Source of the DNA: Halomonas sp.
Lineage (GTDB): Bacteria > Pseudomonadota > Gammaproteobacteria > Pseudomonadales > Halomonadaceae
Direction: 5' to 3'
Length of the DNA stretch: 64,000 nucleotides
NCBI RefSeq assembly: GCF_017983445.1
Contig: NZ_JAGOBJ010000001.1
Location: forward strand, 1-64,000
The position numbers and the translations under genes are program-made. Numbering within the stretch: the first letter of the stretch is position 1; the number at the start of each line of letters is the position of its first letter. This document shows positions 35,899 to 45,531 of this stretch, one piece after another. The notes below the pieces were generated by a model. It had not been told where the DNA came from, did no database searches, and saw nothing but the letters and a program-made list of their open reading frames with translations.

Positions 35899-35950
35899 AG
35901 AAAGGGCGGAAAAGGAGCGCTTACGTTATTGAGTGAAAGATGTTGGTACG

Positions 35951-37285
35951 TTAGTAACCAATCATCAGGCTGGGTAAACCCGTAACCAGCCAGGGGAAGA
36001 ATGACATTAGCACACAGGCCAGCAGGATAAGCGCCACAAACGGCACTATGGCTTTATACAGATCGACAATCTCCACGCCGGGCGGAGCCACACCTTTCAG
36101 GTAGAACAGTGCGTAGCCAAACGGTGGGGTAAGAAACGAGGTTTGCAGTACCACGGCCACCATGACCACAAACCAAAGCGGATCGACGCCCATTTGCTGG
36201 ATAATCGGTAGCATGATTGGGAAGCTCAGCAGCACGATGCCGGTCCAGTCGAGGAACATGCCTAGCACAAATACCAACAGTAACATCATGATAAGCGCGC
36301 CGGTCGTGCCACCTGGCATGGCCAGCAGCAGATCCTGAATGACCTGCATGCCACCACCGCGCGAGAAGACACCGGTAAACGCGGTCGCGCCCACCAGCAC
36401 AAGCATTACCATGGTGGTGGTTTTTCCCGCTTCCAGTAGCGTTCTAAAGCAGGTGGAGAGCTTTCTGTCACCAAAAATCATAAACAGGATAAAGGCGATA
36501 AAAACACCAATCGCCGAGGCTTCTGTGGCGGTGGCAATCCCGGTAAACAACGCACCAAGCACCCCAAGGATCAAAGACATGGGCGGCACCACGTACTTGC
36601 CCAGCATGATTAAAAGCTGTTTGGTACTGACCTCGGCGCGCTCTTCTTTAGGCACTGGCGGGCCGTAAGACGGTTTAAAGTGGCAGATCAGCAGCACATA
36701 AAGCGCATACATCACGCCTAGCATTAGCCCGGGCACCATAGCGCCTGCAAACAGTGCGCCCACCGAAACTGGTGAGTAGCTTGCCATCAGAATCAGCATG
36801 ATGCTGGGCGGAATCAAAATGCCCAGGCAGCCGCTGGCCATGATCACCCCGGCGCTAAGCTCCTTGTTATAGCCATACTTGAGCATCGGCACTAACGCAA
36901 TCATGCCCATTACCGCAATGGATGCGCCGACAATACCGGTCGTTGCCGCCAGAAGTACCGATACAATCACCACGGTCAGGGCTAATCCGCCGCGCAGGTT
37001 GGCCAGCAGCAGACGCATGGCGTCAAACATTCGCTCGGTAACGCCAGAGTCGTTTAGAAAGCGCGCCATGAGGATAAAAAGCGGTATCGCCACGAGTACG
37101 TAGTTATCCATGGCATTACCGTAGATATTGTTGATCAGCGTGCCGAGTACTCGCTCCCCTGGTCCAAGAAACGCGCCAATAACCGCTACCCCGCCCAGCA
37201 CGAACGCCAGCGGGTGGCCCATAAACAGCCCCACCAGCAGGCCGCCAAACATGACTAATGCGAGCAATTCGGGACTTAAGTTCAT
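35951..37285 (-). CDS. dctM: TRAP transporter large permease DctM
   Basis: The ion-coupled transport subunit of a TRAP importer, 444 residues with about 12 hydrophobic helices. Family segments include FMGHPLAFVLGG, VAIPLFILMARFL, GCLGILIPPSIMLI and TPPFGYALFYLKG. It uses a sodium gradient, which fits a marine or halophilic cell. Its start overlaps the dctQ stop by ATGA. Confidence 0.94.
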   Translation of the reverse strand: MNLSPELLALVMFGGLLVGLFMGHPLAFVLGGVAVIGAFLGPGERVLGTLINNIYGNAMDNYVLVAIPLFILMARFLNDSGVTERMFDAMRLLLANLRGGLALTVVIVSVLLAATTGIVGASIAVMGMIALVPMLKYGYNKELSAGVIMASGCLGILIPPSIMLILMASYSPVSVGALFAGAMVPGLMLGVMYALYVLLICHFKPSYGPPVPKEERAEVSTKQLLIMLGKYVVPPMSLILGVLGALFTGIATATEASAIGVFIAFILFMIFGDRKLSTCFRTLLEAGKTTTMVMLVLVGATAFTGVFSRGGGMQVIQDLLLAMPGGTTGALIMMLLLVFVLGMFLDWTGIVLLSFPIMLPIIQQMGVDPLWFVVMVAVVLQTSFLTPPFGYALFYLKGVAPPGVEIVDLYKAIVPFVALILLACVLMSFFPWLVTGLPSLMIGY

Positions 37286-37785
37286 ACCGGTGTCTCCTCG
37301 CGCAGCTGCATAATGGCCCGCAGGACAATGGCAATGGCTTGCAGCAGGAGTAGGGCTGCCGCCAGTACAATTACGCCCTTGATGGGGTAGACCGGAATCG
37401 ACATCATGCCGTAGGTGGTTTCGCCACGGCTAAACGCGCGATCGAAAAACAGCCACCCGTACTTGAGCAGCATCCAGATAAACGGCACGAAGAAAACCAC
37501 ATAGCCCACCAGCTCAAGCACTGCCTGTTTTTTGCGCGATAGCAGGCGCTTTAGAACATCCACCTCTACATGGACATGGTGACGTAGCCCATAGGCCGCC
37601 ATCAGCATGAAATGCGCGCCAAACAGCATTTTGGTGATATCAAATGCCCAGTCGCTTGGGCGGCCGAACACAAAACGGGAAATAATATCGAACAGCACTA
37701 TCAGAGTAATAATGGCAATCAGCGGCGCAATCAGGCGTCCAAACGCTTCATTGAGCGCATCAATGGCTTGGGCAACTGCATTCAT
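37282..37785 (-). CDS. dctQ: TRAP transporter small permease DctQ
   Basis: A 167-residue four-helix membrane subunit of the DctQ family; RPSDWAFDITKMLFGAHFML is a typical stretch. It pairs with DctM and receives substrate from DctP. Gene order dctP-dctQ-dctM and the ATGA overlap with dctM show an operon. Confidence 0.9.
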   Translation of the reverse strand: MNAVAQAIDALNEAFGRLIAPLIAIITLIVLFDIISRFVFGRPSDWAFDITKMLFGAHFMLMAAYGLRHHVHVEVDVLKRLLSRKKQAVLELVGYVVFFVPFIWMLLKYGWLFFDRAFSRGETTYGMMSIPVYPIKGVIVLAAALLLLQAIAIVLRAIMQLREETPV

Positions 37786-37811
37786 GGGAGATCTCCGGTC
37801 AGCACAACAAC

Positions 37812-37832
37812 CGCCCCGGCAGTGCCGGGGCG
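37812..37832 (-). promoter_or_regulatory. Intercistronic hairpin between dctP and dctQ
   Basis: CGCCCCGGC pairs perfectly with GCCGGGGCG around AGT. It lies in the short gap between dctP and dctQ with no T-run, as seen in binding-protein operons where such hairpins protect the upstream message and raise binding-protein levels. Confidence 0.7.
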
Positions 37833-37845
37833 AAACATGAGCGCC

Positions 37846-38949
37846 TTACAGGCAAGCTTCGATCTCTTCCAGAGAGGGCAGATTGTTCATGGTGCGGCTC
37901 ATATTGAAAGGCACTGAAACGTCACGCCACGTTGCGTACTCCTGCAGATACGTAATCATGGAGTGATAAACCTTGGCATGATCGGGGTTTTCGCAGGCAC
38001 CTTGCACGATAACCTGATTAGTCACGTCCTGAATGCGCGCCAAATCTTCTTCGGAGAATTGGTTGATCGTCACCCCCGCATCGATAAACTGCTGGGTGGC
38101 GGCGTTGGACTCATGCTCAGACCAGGCCAGCGACCACGCCATGGTGGCATCAGCAGCAATGCGCAGCTTCTCTTGGGTCTCTTCAGAAAGCGCGTTCCAG
38201 GCATCCATATTGATCATGACGCCAAACACGCTGGCGGACTGGTGCCAGCCCGGCGTTGCCCAGTTATCGGCGACTTCGGCGAAGCCTGCCTTGAAATCCA
38301 CGCCCGGGGTCGAGAACTCACCGGCATCAATGACGCCGCGCTCGATCGCCTGATACACCTCACCGCCAGCAAGCGTTACCTGTGAGCCGCCCAACTGCTC
38401 CAGAACACGTCCCTGGTCACGGCCTGAAAGACGCAGGCGCTTGCCTTCAAGATCTGCAATGCTTGCGATCGGCGTACGGCCCATAAAGCCAGACTCGTTG
38501 TTGGTAATGCCGTAGGGCAGGTACATCATGTTGTACTGGCCATAAATCTCTTCATAGAGTTCACGGCCACCCCACTGCTGAATCCAGTTAAGATAGTCGA
38601 CGCCGTTAAACAGACTGGTGGTGGTTGCCAGTGGGGAAAAGGCGGGATTCAAGCCAGCCCAGTAGCCAGGCCAGTCACCGGCGGCTTCGATACTGCCGGT
38701 TTCAGTAGCATCGAATACTTCCGTGCCGGGCATCAGCGTACCGCCGGATCGAAAATTGATCTGTACTTCGTCGCCGGCAAGTTTATTGACCAACTCTACC
38801 CAGTGTTGATCAATCTTGATGAGATCAAGGTTATCCGGCCAGGTAGAGGTCATCGTCCACTGTTCTTGGGCTTGTGCAGTAGTGGTGAGCGCAGCGAACG
38901 TGATGCCTGCCGCAAGCGTAGTAAGGCTGAATCGAGCGAATGTTTTCAT
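37846..38949 (-). CDS. dctP: TRAP transporter substrate-binding protein DctP
   Basis: A 367-residue periplasmic binding protein with a signal peptide ending TTTAQA (~residue 27). The DctP-family pattern continues with WTMTSTWPDNLDLIK, RLSGRDQGRVLEQLGG (the conserved arginine contacting a carboxylate) and ERGVIDAGEFSTPGVDF. The latter resembles the 2-oxo acid/mannitol-type subgroup. Substrate is probably an organic acid but cannot be fixed. It leads the operon, followed by an intercistronic hairpin. Confidence 0.92.
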   Translation of the reverse strand: MKTFARFSLTTLAAGITFAALTTTAQAQEQWTMTSTWPDNLDLIKIDQHWVELVNKLAGDEVQINFRSGGTLMPGTEVFDATETGSIEAAGDWPGYWAGLNPAFSPLATTTSLFNGVDYLNWIQQWGGRELYEEIYGQYNMMYLPYGITNNESGFMGRTPIASIADLEGKRLRLSGRDQGRVLEQLGGSQVTLAGGEVYQAIERGVIDAGEFSTPGVDFKAGFAEVADNWATPGWHQSASVFGVMINMDAWNALSEETQEKLRIAADATMAWSLAWSEHESNAATQQFIDAGVTINQFSEEDLARIQDVTNQVIVQGACENPDHAKVYHSMITYLQEYATWRDVSVPFNMSRTMNNLPSLEEIEACL

Positions 38950-39287
38950 GTTATTTTCCTGGTTGGCTTAAGGCATTATTAGTGTTTGTTACCGCAATGC
39001 AGGAAAGTGCAATAAAGGGAGCTAACGTTTACGTAAAGTAGAGAAAGCTCCAGGCTGCACCGCTAAATTAGCACACTCTCACTGCTGCGGCGCAACCTGA
39101 GAAAGATAAATAAAAATCGTTACTTGTCGGTTTTTTAAAAGGTTAATATTTATTTTAATCAGAGTCTTACGTTTATAATGAGGGTTTTTAATCTGCCCGG
39201 TCAGCGCAGCTAGCGTTGAAAAACGCCTTTTTATTCAACCAAAGTTTTAAAAAAATTTAAAAGAAATAATGGGTCTTAGGAGTCTTG
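38950..39287. other. AT-rich divergent region between dctP and tmcA
   Basis: About 340 bases with no gene. It holds a TATAAT at 39174-39179 that may be the -10 element of the tmcA promoter; the -35 region is poor. Nothing else stands out. Confidence 0.4.
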
Positions 39288-41483
39288 ATGTCAGCGTTGT
39301 CACAGGAAAGGTTGACGAAAACGTTAAGCATGCCCGGTAAATCGCCTTTGTCAGCGTTGATCGCCCATGCCAAACGCTTACACAGGCGCCGGTGGCGGCA
39401 GCTGGTCTGGCTTACGGGAGAGCCCGCTGAGTGTCGTACTCAAGCTCTAAAACTGTGGCAGGGCACTTGTTGGCAAGCGCCTTTATGGGTCGCCCATCAG
39501 GCAGATAATGCGCCGGTTGAGCCTTGGATCACACCGCGCAAGGCGCGTACGCGTTTGGGCGCCGAGCACCAGCTTATTGTCATGGACGCCAGCGGTAGCG
39601 CAGGCTTTGACCCTGAAGCCTTAGGGGTGCTGGCGGGTACGGTGACGGCAGGTGGCTTGCTGGTGCTGATTACGCCGCATCCCTGGGGTGAGCGCCCAGA
39701 CCCTGACTATGCCCGTTTTGCCGATCATCCCTGGCAGTGGGAGCAGTTAACCGGCAACTATCTAACGCGCCTGGCTCGCCTGCTTGATGAGCGTACGGAT
39801 ATCGTCATCTGGCACGCACCCAAGCGGCCGCAGCTACCCCGCTTAACCGTACGCACACCGCATCAAGAAAGCGTTAACGATAGTGCATGCGCTACGGCCG
39901 ATCAGGCAGCCACCGTTGCCCAACTGGTGAACTTGAAACGCCGCCGCCCCTTGGTTGTTACCGCCGACCGTGGACGGGGTAAAAGCGCCGCCCTGGGAAT
40001 TGCCTGCGCGCGGCTTCTAGAAGGCGGCACGTCATCTATCGTTGTGACTGCTCCGCGCTTGAGCGCGGTGGAAAGCCTGTTTATGCGCCTTGAAGCCCTC
40101 TGCCCCGAGGGGACGCGCATCACGCCCAGCCGCTTTAGGCTCGCTAATGAAAGCGAGCTGTGCTTTCTACCTCCCGATGTGCTCACCGAGCAGGTGGCAG
40201 CCAAACAGCTGGGCGGTGACGGCAGCTATTTAATGGTTGATGAGGCGGCGGCGATTCCAGCCTCTCTGCTAGGCCAGTGGCTTGCGGCCTTTCCGCGGAT
40301 TGCGTTTGCAACCACCATCGATGGCTATGAAGGTTCCGGGCGCGGTTTTGCACTGCGCTTTCGCGATGTGCTGACGCGGCTTACCCCGCAATGGAAAGCC
40401 CTGACACTGACTACCCCCATTCGCTGGGCTGCAGGAGATCCGCTTGAGGCAACGATCAATAGGCTGCTTTTACTCAAAGCGCCTTTGCCGGTCGCTGATC
40501 CGCGCGCTCACACGTCGGCCTCCTATACGCTTGAACGTGCTGAACTTGCTCAAGACGAAACCGCTCTTGAGGCGATGTTCGGCCTTCTGGTGCAGTCTCA
40601 CTACCGCACGTCGCCCAGCGATCTGCGCCAGCTTCTGGATGGGCCGGGCACCACGCTGCGGCTGATCGGGCAGAGCAGTATGCCGCAGGCCGTCTTGGTG
40701 GCTCGGGAGGAGGGCGGCTTTACGCCTGAGCTTGCCGAGCAGGTGGCGTTGGGTGTGCGGCGCCCCCAGGGCCACCTGATGGCTCAGTCACTGGCTGCGC
40801 ATATGGGTAGTCGCGCTGCGCTTACCGCTCGCTGGCGGCGTGTGGTGCGGATTGCCACGCACCCTGAACGCCGCCGGGAAGGTCTGGGCCAACAGCTTAT
40901 TGCCGAGGATAGTCGCGAGGCCGAAAGGCAAGGTGTGGCGTTATATGGCGCCACGTTCGGCGCGGAAGCATCTCTGCTGCGCTTCTGGCTTGCTCAAGGG
41001 TTTCAGCCCGTGCGCCTGGGTATTACCCGTGAAACGGCAACCGGCGAGTTTGCCGTAATGGTGGCCAAGGCACTGAGTACTGAAGGCAAGAGCGTACTAA
41101 ATACCCTCACGGCAAGCTTTAGCGCATCGCTACCGAGTTTACTGGCGTTCGAATTAACCACGTTACCGCCTGACGTGGTGGCGTTGCTGCTAAGATCGCT
41201 ACCGTCAACGCCGCTCACCGCGCAAGAGCGCCAAACTATCAACGATGTAGCGCATGGGCACCGTGACCCGGTATTGGCGCGGGCGGCGCTTCAGGCGCTG
41301 GCGCGTGAAACCAGTCGTCTGGAGGATATAAACGCAGCCGCTGCACTCCAGCCGTTAGCGGCCTGGGCGTTTCAAAATCAACCTTTAGCGGCAGCACATG
41401 GCGAGAGCATACGTGGGCTGCGCCAGGCCGTTGAACAGGTAGCCTCACAACACATGCTTTTCCCGCATCGTTCGGAGGAGTAA
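39288..41483 (+). CDS. tmcA: tRNA(Met) cytidine acetyltransferase TmcA
   Basis: Makes N4-acetylcytidine at the wobble base of elongator tRNA-Met using ATP and acetyl-CoA. The 731-residue protein has a helicase-like module with Walker A TADRGRGKSAALG and Walker B LMVDEAAAIP, the FATTIDGYEGSGRGF segment, and a GNAT domain with RIATHPERRREGLGQQL. The ATG 39288 has TAGGAG upstream; a TTG three bases earlier is less likely. It is followed by pepD after 32 bases. Confidence 0.95.
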   Translation: MSALSQERLTKTLSMPGKSPLSALIAHAKRLHRRRWRQLVWLTGEPAECRTQALKLWQGTCWQAPLWVAHQADNAPVEPWITPRKARTRLGAEHQLIVMDASGSAGFDPEALGVLAGTVTAGGLLVLITPHPWGERPDPDYARFADHPWQWEQLTGNYLTRLARLLDERTDIVIWHAPKRPQLPRLTVRTPHQESVNDSACATADQAATVAQLVNLKRRRPLVVTADRGRGKSAALGIACARLLEGGTSSIVVTAPRLSAVESLFMRLEALCPEGTRITPSRFRLANESELCFLPPDVLTEQVAAKQLGGDGSYLMVDEAAAIPASLLGQWLAAFPRIAFATTIDGYEGSGRGFALRFRDVLTRLTPQWKALTLTTPIRWAAGDPLEATINRLLLLKAPLPVADPRAHTSASYTLERAELAQDETALEAMFGLLVQSHYRTSPSDLRQLLDGPGTTLRLIGQSSMPQAVLVAREEGGFTPELAEQVALGVRRPQGHLMAQSLAAHMGSRAALTARWRRVVRIATHPERRREGLGQQLIAEDSREAERQGVALYGATFGAEASLLRFWLAQGFQPVRLGITRETATGEFAVMVAKALSTEGKSVLNTLTASFSASLPSLLAFELTTLPPDVVALLLRSLPSTPLTAQERQTINDVAHGHRDPVLARAALQALARETSRLEDINAAAALQPLAAWAFQNQPLAAAHGESIRGLRQAVEQVASQHMLFPHRSEE

Positions 41484-41515
41484 AGTGGGGCGATTACCGA
41501 TAATGAAGAGTTTTT

Positions 41516-42982
41516 ATGAACGCACATTTAGACGCGTTGACGCCGTCCATCGTTTGGCGTCACTTTCGTACGCTGTGTAATACCCCGCGCCCGTCTGGTC
41601 AGGAAGCCGCGCTGGTCGCGATACTCGAAGCCTGGGCCGAGGCCCAGGGGCTTGCCCATGACCGCGATAGCTTTGGTAATTTACGTATTTGCAAACCGGC
41701 TTCGCCCGGCTGTGAGCAGGCGCCGGGGGTTATCCTGCAGGGCCATCTGGATATGGTGGCCCAGGCCAATGCCGACAGCACCCATGATTTCTCGCGCGAT
41801 CCGATCAGCACCTATGTAGCCGATGGCTGGCTGCACGCCGAGGGCACAACGCTGGGTGCCGATAACGGAATGGGCGTGGCGGCGATTCTTGCCGTGCTTG
41901 AGGATTCAGCGCTTACCCATGGCCCGCTTGAAGCGCTGTTTACCCTTGAAGAAGAAACCTCCATGGGGGGCGCGCTGAACCTGGCCGAAAACTGGCTGAA
42001 AGGCTCACTGCTGCTCAATCTGGATAGTGAAGACCGTGGTGAAGTATATATCGGCTGTGCGGGCGGGGCTGACGTGGTGGTTGACGCCCTGCTGCCGGGT
42101 ACCGCGTTGCGTGACGATGAGCAGCTGATAGACCTTGCCCTGACGGGCCTGAAGGGCGGCCATTCGGGGATCGATATTCATAAGCCGCTGGGTAACGCCA
42201 ACCGCCTGTTAGTGCGTGCGCTGCGTACCCTGGAAGCGTTTGACGCACGCCTGGTAAGCTATCAGGGTGGCACGCTGCGTAACGCGATCCCCCGTGAAGC
42301 GTTTGCTCAGCTTGCACTGCCAGCTGACGAAGTGGACGCCGCTTTTGACGCGCTGAAAGCGCTGGAAAATACCTTGCGTTCCGAGCTAAGCACGGGCGAT
42401 AGCGGTTTGGTGCTGAACGCCACTCGAAGCGCAAGTCGTGAGGCCGTCGAGCCGCTAACCCTGGATGCCAGCACTATGCTGGTGGCGGCGCTGCATGCGG
42501 CACCCTGTGGGGTTGAGCGCATGAGCGCTGATGTGGCAGGCGTCGTGGAAACGTCCAATAATCTAGGCGTATTAAGCCTTAAAGCGGGGCGCCTGCACCT
42601 GTGCGCGTTAGTACGCTCCCTGCACGATACGGCAACCGTCGCCTTGGCCGACCGCTTTCAGGCACTGTTTGGGTTAATTGGCGCGCGCGTCCGTGTAGAA
42701 AACAGCTACCCCGGCTGGGTGCCTCATCCAGGCAGTGCGCTGCTTTCCATCTTTAACCAGCGCCATGCCGCTCTGTTTGAGCAGGAGCCTGCCGTCAAGG
42801 TCATTCACGCGGGGCTTGAGTGCGGTATTATCGGCAGCAAATACCCGCACTTGGATATGATCTCGTTTGGCCCGCTTATTCGCGGCGCCCACTCACCGGA
42901 CGAGCGCGTAGAGCTTGCCTCGGTCGATGAGTTCTGGCGCATGCTGCGGGCGTTGATAGAGGATTTGGCTCAGAAAGGCTAG
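41516..42982 (+). CDS. pepD: Aminoacyl-histidine dipeptidase PepD
   Basis: An M20-family zinc dipeptidase (Xaa-His dipeptidase, carnosinase-like) of 488 residues. Metal ligands are visible in LQGHLDMVAQ, LGADNGMG, TLEEETSMGG and NLDSEDRGEV; the lid domain and HAGLECGIIGSKYP near the end are typical. It cleaves dipeptides in the cytoplasm for amino acid supply. A terminator follows. Confidence 0.94.
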   Translation: MNAHLDALTPSIVWRHFRTLCNTPRPSGQEAALVAILEAWAEAQGLAHDRDSFGNLRICKPASPGCEQAPGVILQGHLDMVAQANADSTHDFSRDPISTYVADGWLHAEGTTLGADNGMGVAAILAVLEDSALTHGPLEALFTLEEETSMGGALNLAENWLKGSLLLNLDSEDRGEVYIGCAGGADVVVDALLPGTALRDDEQLIDLALTGLKGGHSGIDIHKPLGNANRLLVRALRTLEAFDARLVSYQGGTLRNAIPREAFAQLALPADEVDAAFDALKALENTLRSELSTGDSGLVLNATRSASREAVEPLTLDASTMLVAALHAAPCGVERMSADVAGVVETSNNLGVLSLKAGRLHLCALVRSLHDTATVALADRFQALFGLIGARVRVENSYPGWVPHPGSALLSIFNQRHAALFEQEPAVKVIHAGLECGIIGSKYPHLDMISFGPLIRGAHSPDERVELASVDEFWRMLRALIEDLAQKG

Positions 42983-42997
42983 CCAACATCCGCGCAT

Positions 42998-43028
42998 AAA
43001 AAAACGGCACCCCTTGGGTGCCGTTTTT
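42998..43028. terminator. Terminator between pepD and dps
   Basis: AAAACGGCACCC pairs with GGGTGCCGTTTT around CTT; flanking A- and T-runs suit both convergent genes. Confidence 0.9.
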
Positions 43029-43052
43029 GTATCTACATCTGATGCGCACGAA

Positions 43053-43529
43053 TTACTTGCCTAGATAAGCGTTCAACATCCAGATGGTTTTTTCCTGCTC
43101 GCGAATGTAGTCGCTGGCAAGTGATGCAGTACCTTCATCGTCGGCATCCGAGGCGAATGACAGCACTTCACGCTGAAGCTCAATCAATGTCTGGTAGCCC
43201 TTTACCACGCCATTCACGCACGCCTTGCCGTCCTGAACGTCTTTGTCTTCCTGAATGTGGGAAAGCTTGGCGTAATCGCTGTAAGCATGTACCGGCTTAT
43301 GGCCCAGGGTCAGAATACGTTCGGCAACTTCATCAACCTTGGTAAGCAGGTCGGTATAGAATTCTTCGAATTTAACGTGTAGCTCAAAGAAATCGCTACC
43401 CTTGACGTTCCAGTGGTAGCCGCGCACGTTCATGTAAAAAATTTGATAGTTGGCCAGCAGGTGGTTCAGCTTTTCAGCCAGCTGGCTGGCGCTGCTTTCA
43501 TGTAAGCCAATGCTATTGGTATCGGTCAT
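43053..43529 (-). CDS. dps: Dps ferritin-like DNA-protection protein
   Basis: A 158-residue Dps-family protein that stores iron and protects DNA in stress, forming a 12-mer. The ferroxidase residues are in NVRGYHWNVKGSDFFELH and FEEFYTDLLTKVDE (His, Asp, Glu). ATG 43529 has GGAGGTAC upstream. A perfect inverted repeat lies in the leader (listed). Regulation by an OxyR- or Fur-type factor is plausible but no consensus site is seen. Confidence 0.94.
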   Translation of the reverse strand: MTDTNSIGLHESSASQLAEKLNHLLANYQIFYMNVRGYHWNVKGSDFFELHVKFEEFYTDLLTKVDEVAERILTLGHKPVHAYSDYAKLSHIQEDKDVQDGKACVNGVVKGYQTLIELQREVLSFASDADDEGTASLASDYIREQEKTIWMLNAYLGK

Positions 43530-43564
43530 GTCGTACCTCCATGTTGGAGCCGGATGAAACGGCT

Positions 43565-43579
43565 ATCAAATCGTTTGAT
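43565..43579. promoter_or_regulatory. Inverted repeat upstream of dps
   Basis: ATCAAAtcgTTTGAT is a perfect 6-3-6 palindrome 36 bases upstream of the dps start codon. It resembles an operator for a dimeric regulator, but does not match the OxyR consensus. Confidence 0.45.
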
Positions 43580-43706
43580 TAGCATAAAACGTCGCCAGGG
43601 CGCTGCAAACCAGGTTTTGTGTATCGCGCCCATAGCCTTATAACATTGCGTTTACCGCTATAACGTTTGCACTCTTATTGAGTAATGCTGGCGCGGGCGC
43701 TACTTT

Positions 43707-44846
43707 TCAAGGGGCAATCGGGTTTATCCACACCCGAATGATACTTTCACAGCGCGCCGCCAGCAGTTCAGCGGTTCTGGGCAGGGCCTGTTCCAGAGTC
43801 ATGGGGCCATCGGCCAAGGCAAACGCCGCCGTCACGCCTTCATCAAGACAAGCCTGCCAGCCGTCGCCCAGGCTGCCGGCGAGAATGATTACGGGCTTGC
43901 CTAGACGCTGGGCCGCGCGGGCAACGCCAATAGGCGTCTTGCCCGACATGCTTTGCCCATCCAGCCGGCCTTCTCCGGTGATTACAAGGTCTGCGTTTTT
44001 CAGCAGGGCGAATATATCGGCCTGCTGCATAATCATTTCAATACCGGGCATCAGCGTGGCATCAAGAAAGGCGCGCGCGGCAAATCCCATACCGCCGGCA
44101 GCACCGGCACCCGGTAAGTCGCGATAATCCTGGCCCAATACCCGGGCGCTGATATCGGCAAAGCGCCCCAGTGCTTGGTCAAGTTGAGCCACTTCTTCGG
44201 GCGAGGCGCCTTTTTGGGGGCCGAACACCGCGCTTGCCCCACGCTCGCCTAGCAGTGGGTTATCCACATCCACGGCGGCTTGCACGTTAAGTGATGCCAG
44301 GCGCGGGTCAAGTCCTGAAATATCCAGCGTTTCAAGCGTTGCCAGTGCTGCGCCGCCTGGGGCAAGCGGTGCGCCACTGGTCGCGGTGAGTGTGGCGCCC
44401 AGCGCTTGCAGCATACCGGCGCCCCCGTCGTTGGTAGCGCTACCCCCCAGCAGCAGCAAGGCTTTCTCTGCGCCTTGATCCAGCGCTGCCAATAGCATCT
44501 GGCCTACGCCAAAGGTGGAGGTATGCAGCGCGTCACGCTCTTCAGGGGTTAAGTGTTGCAGGCCGCTGGCTTCTGCCAGCTCGATAAACGCGGTACGCTG
44601 TTCACCCAGCCAGCCCCAGGTAGCTTTACGGGGGCGGCCAAGCGCATCTTGAACATCGACAACGCAGCGCTTGGCGCCCGTCGCGGCAATCAGTGCATCA
44701 AGGCTGCCTTCGCCGCCGTCTGCCATCGGGCAGCAGTGCGTTTGCGCTTGGGGCGCGGCATTAAGAACGCCTTCAGCCATTGCCTTGGCCGCCTGTTCCG
44801 CGCTTAAAGCATCTTTAAAACTATCTGGGCAAAGCAGAATATTCAT
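43707..44846 (-). CDS. glxK: Glycerate 2-kinase (GlxK/GarK type)
   Basis: Phosphorylates glycerate in glyoxylate/glucarate catabolism. The 379-residue protein begins NILLCPDSFKDALSAEQAA, and has MADGGEGSLDAL, the LLGGSATNDGGAGM loop, PGAGAAGGMGFAARA and VITGEGRLDGQSMSGK, all typical of the type 1 family. No glyoxylate carboligase or reductase gene is adjacent. Upstream lies a 19-bp tandem pair that may be an operator. Confidence 0.95.
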   Translation of the reverse strand: MNILLCPDSFKDALSAEQAAKAMAEGVLNAAPQAQTHCCPMADGGEGSLDALIAATGAKRCVVDVQDALGRPRKATWGWLGEQRTAFIELAEASGLQHLTPEERDALHTSTFGVGQMLLAALDQGAEKALLLLGGSATNDGGAGMLQALGATLTATSGAPLAPGGAALATLETLDISGLDPRLASLNVQAAVDVDNPLLGERGASAVFGPQKGASPEEVAQLDQALGRFADISARVLGQDYRDLPGAGAAGGMGFAARAFLDATLMPGIEMIMQQADIFALLKNADLVITGEGRLDGQSMSGKTPIGVARAAQRLGKPVIILAGSLGDGWQACLDEGVTAAFALADGPMTLEQALPRTAELLAARCESIIRVWINPIAP

Positions 44847-44869
44847 TGCACGACCTCCACAAATTATTG

Positions 44870-44907
44870 TCTTTTATCTATCGTGATATCTTTCATCTAT
44901 TGTGATA
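44870..44907. repeat. Tandem 19-bp direct repeat upstream of glxK
   Basis: TCTTTTATCTATCGTGATA (44870-44888) is followed directly by a copy with two changes (44889-44907). It starts 24 bases before the glxK start codon and lies in the divergent region with the first small lipoprotein gene. The period of about two helical turns suits two regulator dimers side by side. Confidence 0.85.
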
Positions 44908-44970
44908 GTAGGCGAGCTTAACGCGCCGCTTGGTGACAGACCAGCCGTGATGAACGTTCGAGGATCTAAC

Positions 44971-45531
44971 ATGAAGCCGATACCAATTACGCTGACCTGC
45001 CTGTTGGCACTGGCAGGCTGCCAAGTGACTCCAGACCGCTTGCCTCAGGCTGAGCCTGCGCCTTCCGCGGCGTGTCATTTCCCGAACCACGCGGCTGGCG
45101 GTGAACTGGACGCGCTGCGCCAAAGTGTCGAAGTGCTGACCGAGTGGGGCTTTGAGCTTGATTCCACCGATACGGCATTAGGCCTGGTCAGCGCAAGCCG
45201 ACAAAAAGCCCTGCATGGTTACTACGACCCATACGATCGCGCCTATGGGTATGGTAGCGGAATGCGCCTTTTCGGTGGGTTGGGTATTGGCCGTGGCAGT
45301 GGTATTGGGGTTGGGCTGGGCTTTGGCGGAGGGCTCCAGCAACAGCCTTTAGAGGTCGAGAGGGTGTCACTGCTAATCAGTGATGAGTCGGTGCGTATCT
45401 CGCGGGATATTCGCCGTTTCGATCATCTGGGCGATATGCGCGAATCCTACAGCGCGAGTAACCAGGATTTCTGCCAGCGCTTTGAAAGTGCGCTTGGACA
45501 AAGCAGCCGGCCGATGAGGGGCGTGCAATGA
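44971..45531 (+). CDS. Small lipoprotein with glycine-rich segment
   Basis: A 186-residue protein with a signal peptide and lipobox LLALAGC (Cys17). The mature part has a predicted fold of about 60 residues resembling the next gene product (EVLTEWGFELDSTDTALG), then a glycine-rich stretch around residues 97-125 (GGLGIGRGSGIGVGLGFGG), then SLLISDESVRISRDI. Function is unknown. ATG 44971 has AGGA upstream; ATG 44950 is in frame but gives a poorer signal. Its stop overlaps the start of the next lipoprotein gene (ATGA). Confidence 0.78.
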   Translation: MKPIPITLTCLLALAGCQVTPDRLPQAEPAPSAACHFPNHAAGGELDALRQSVEVLTEWGFELDSTDTALGLVSASRQKALHGYYDPYDRAYGYGSGMRLFGGLGIGRGSGIGVGLGFGGGLQQQPLEVERVSLLISDESVRISRDIRRFDHLGDMRESYSASNQDFCQRFESALGQSSRPMRGVQ

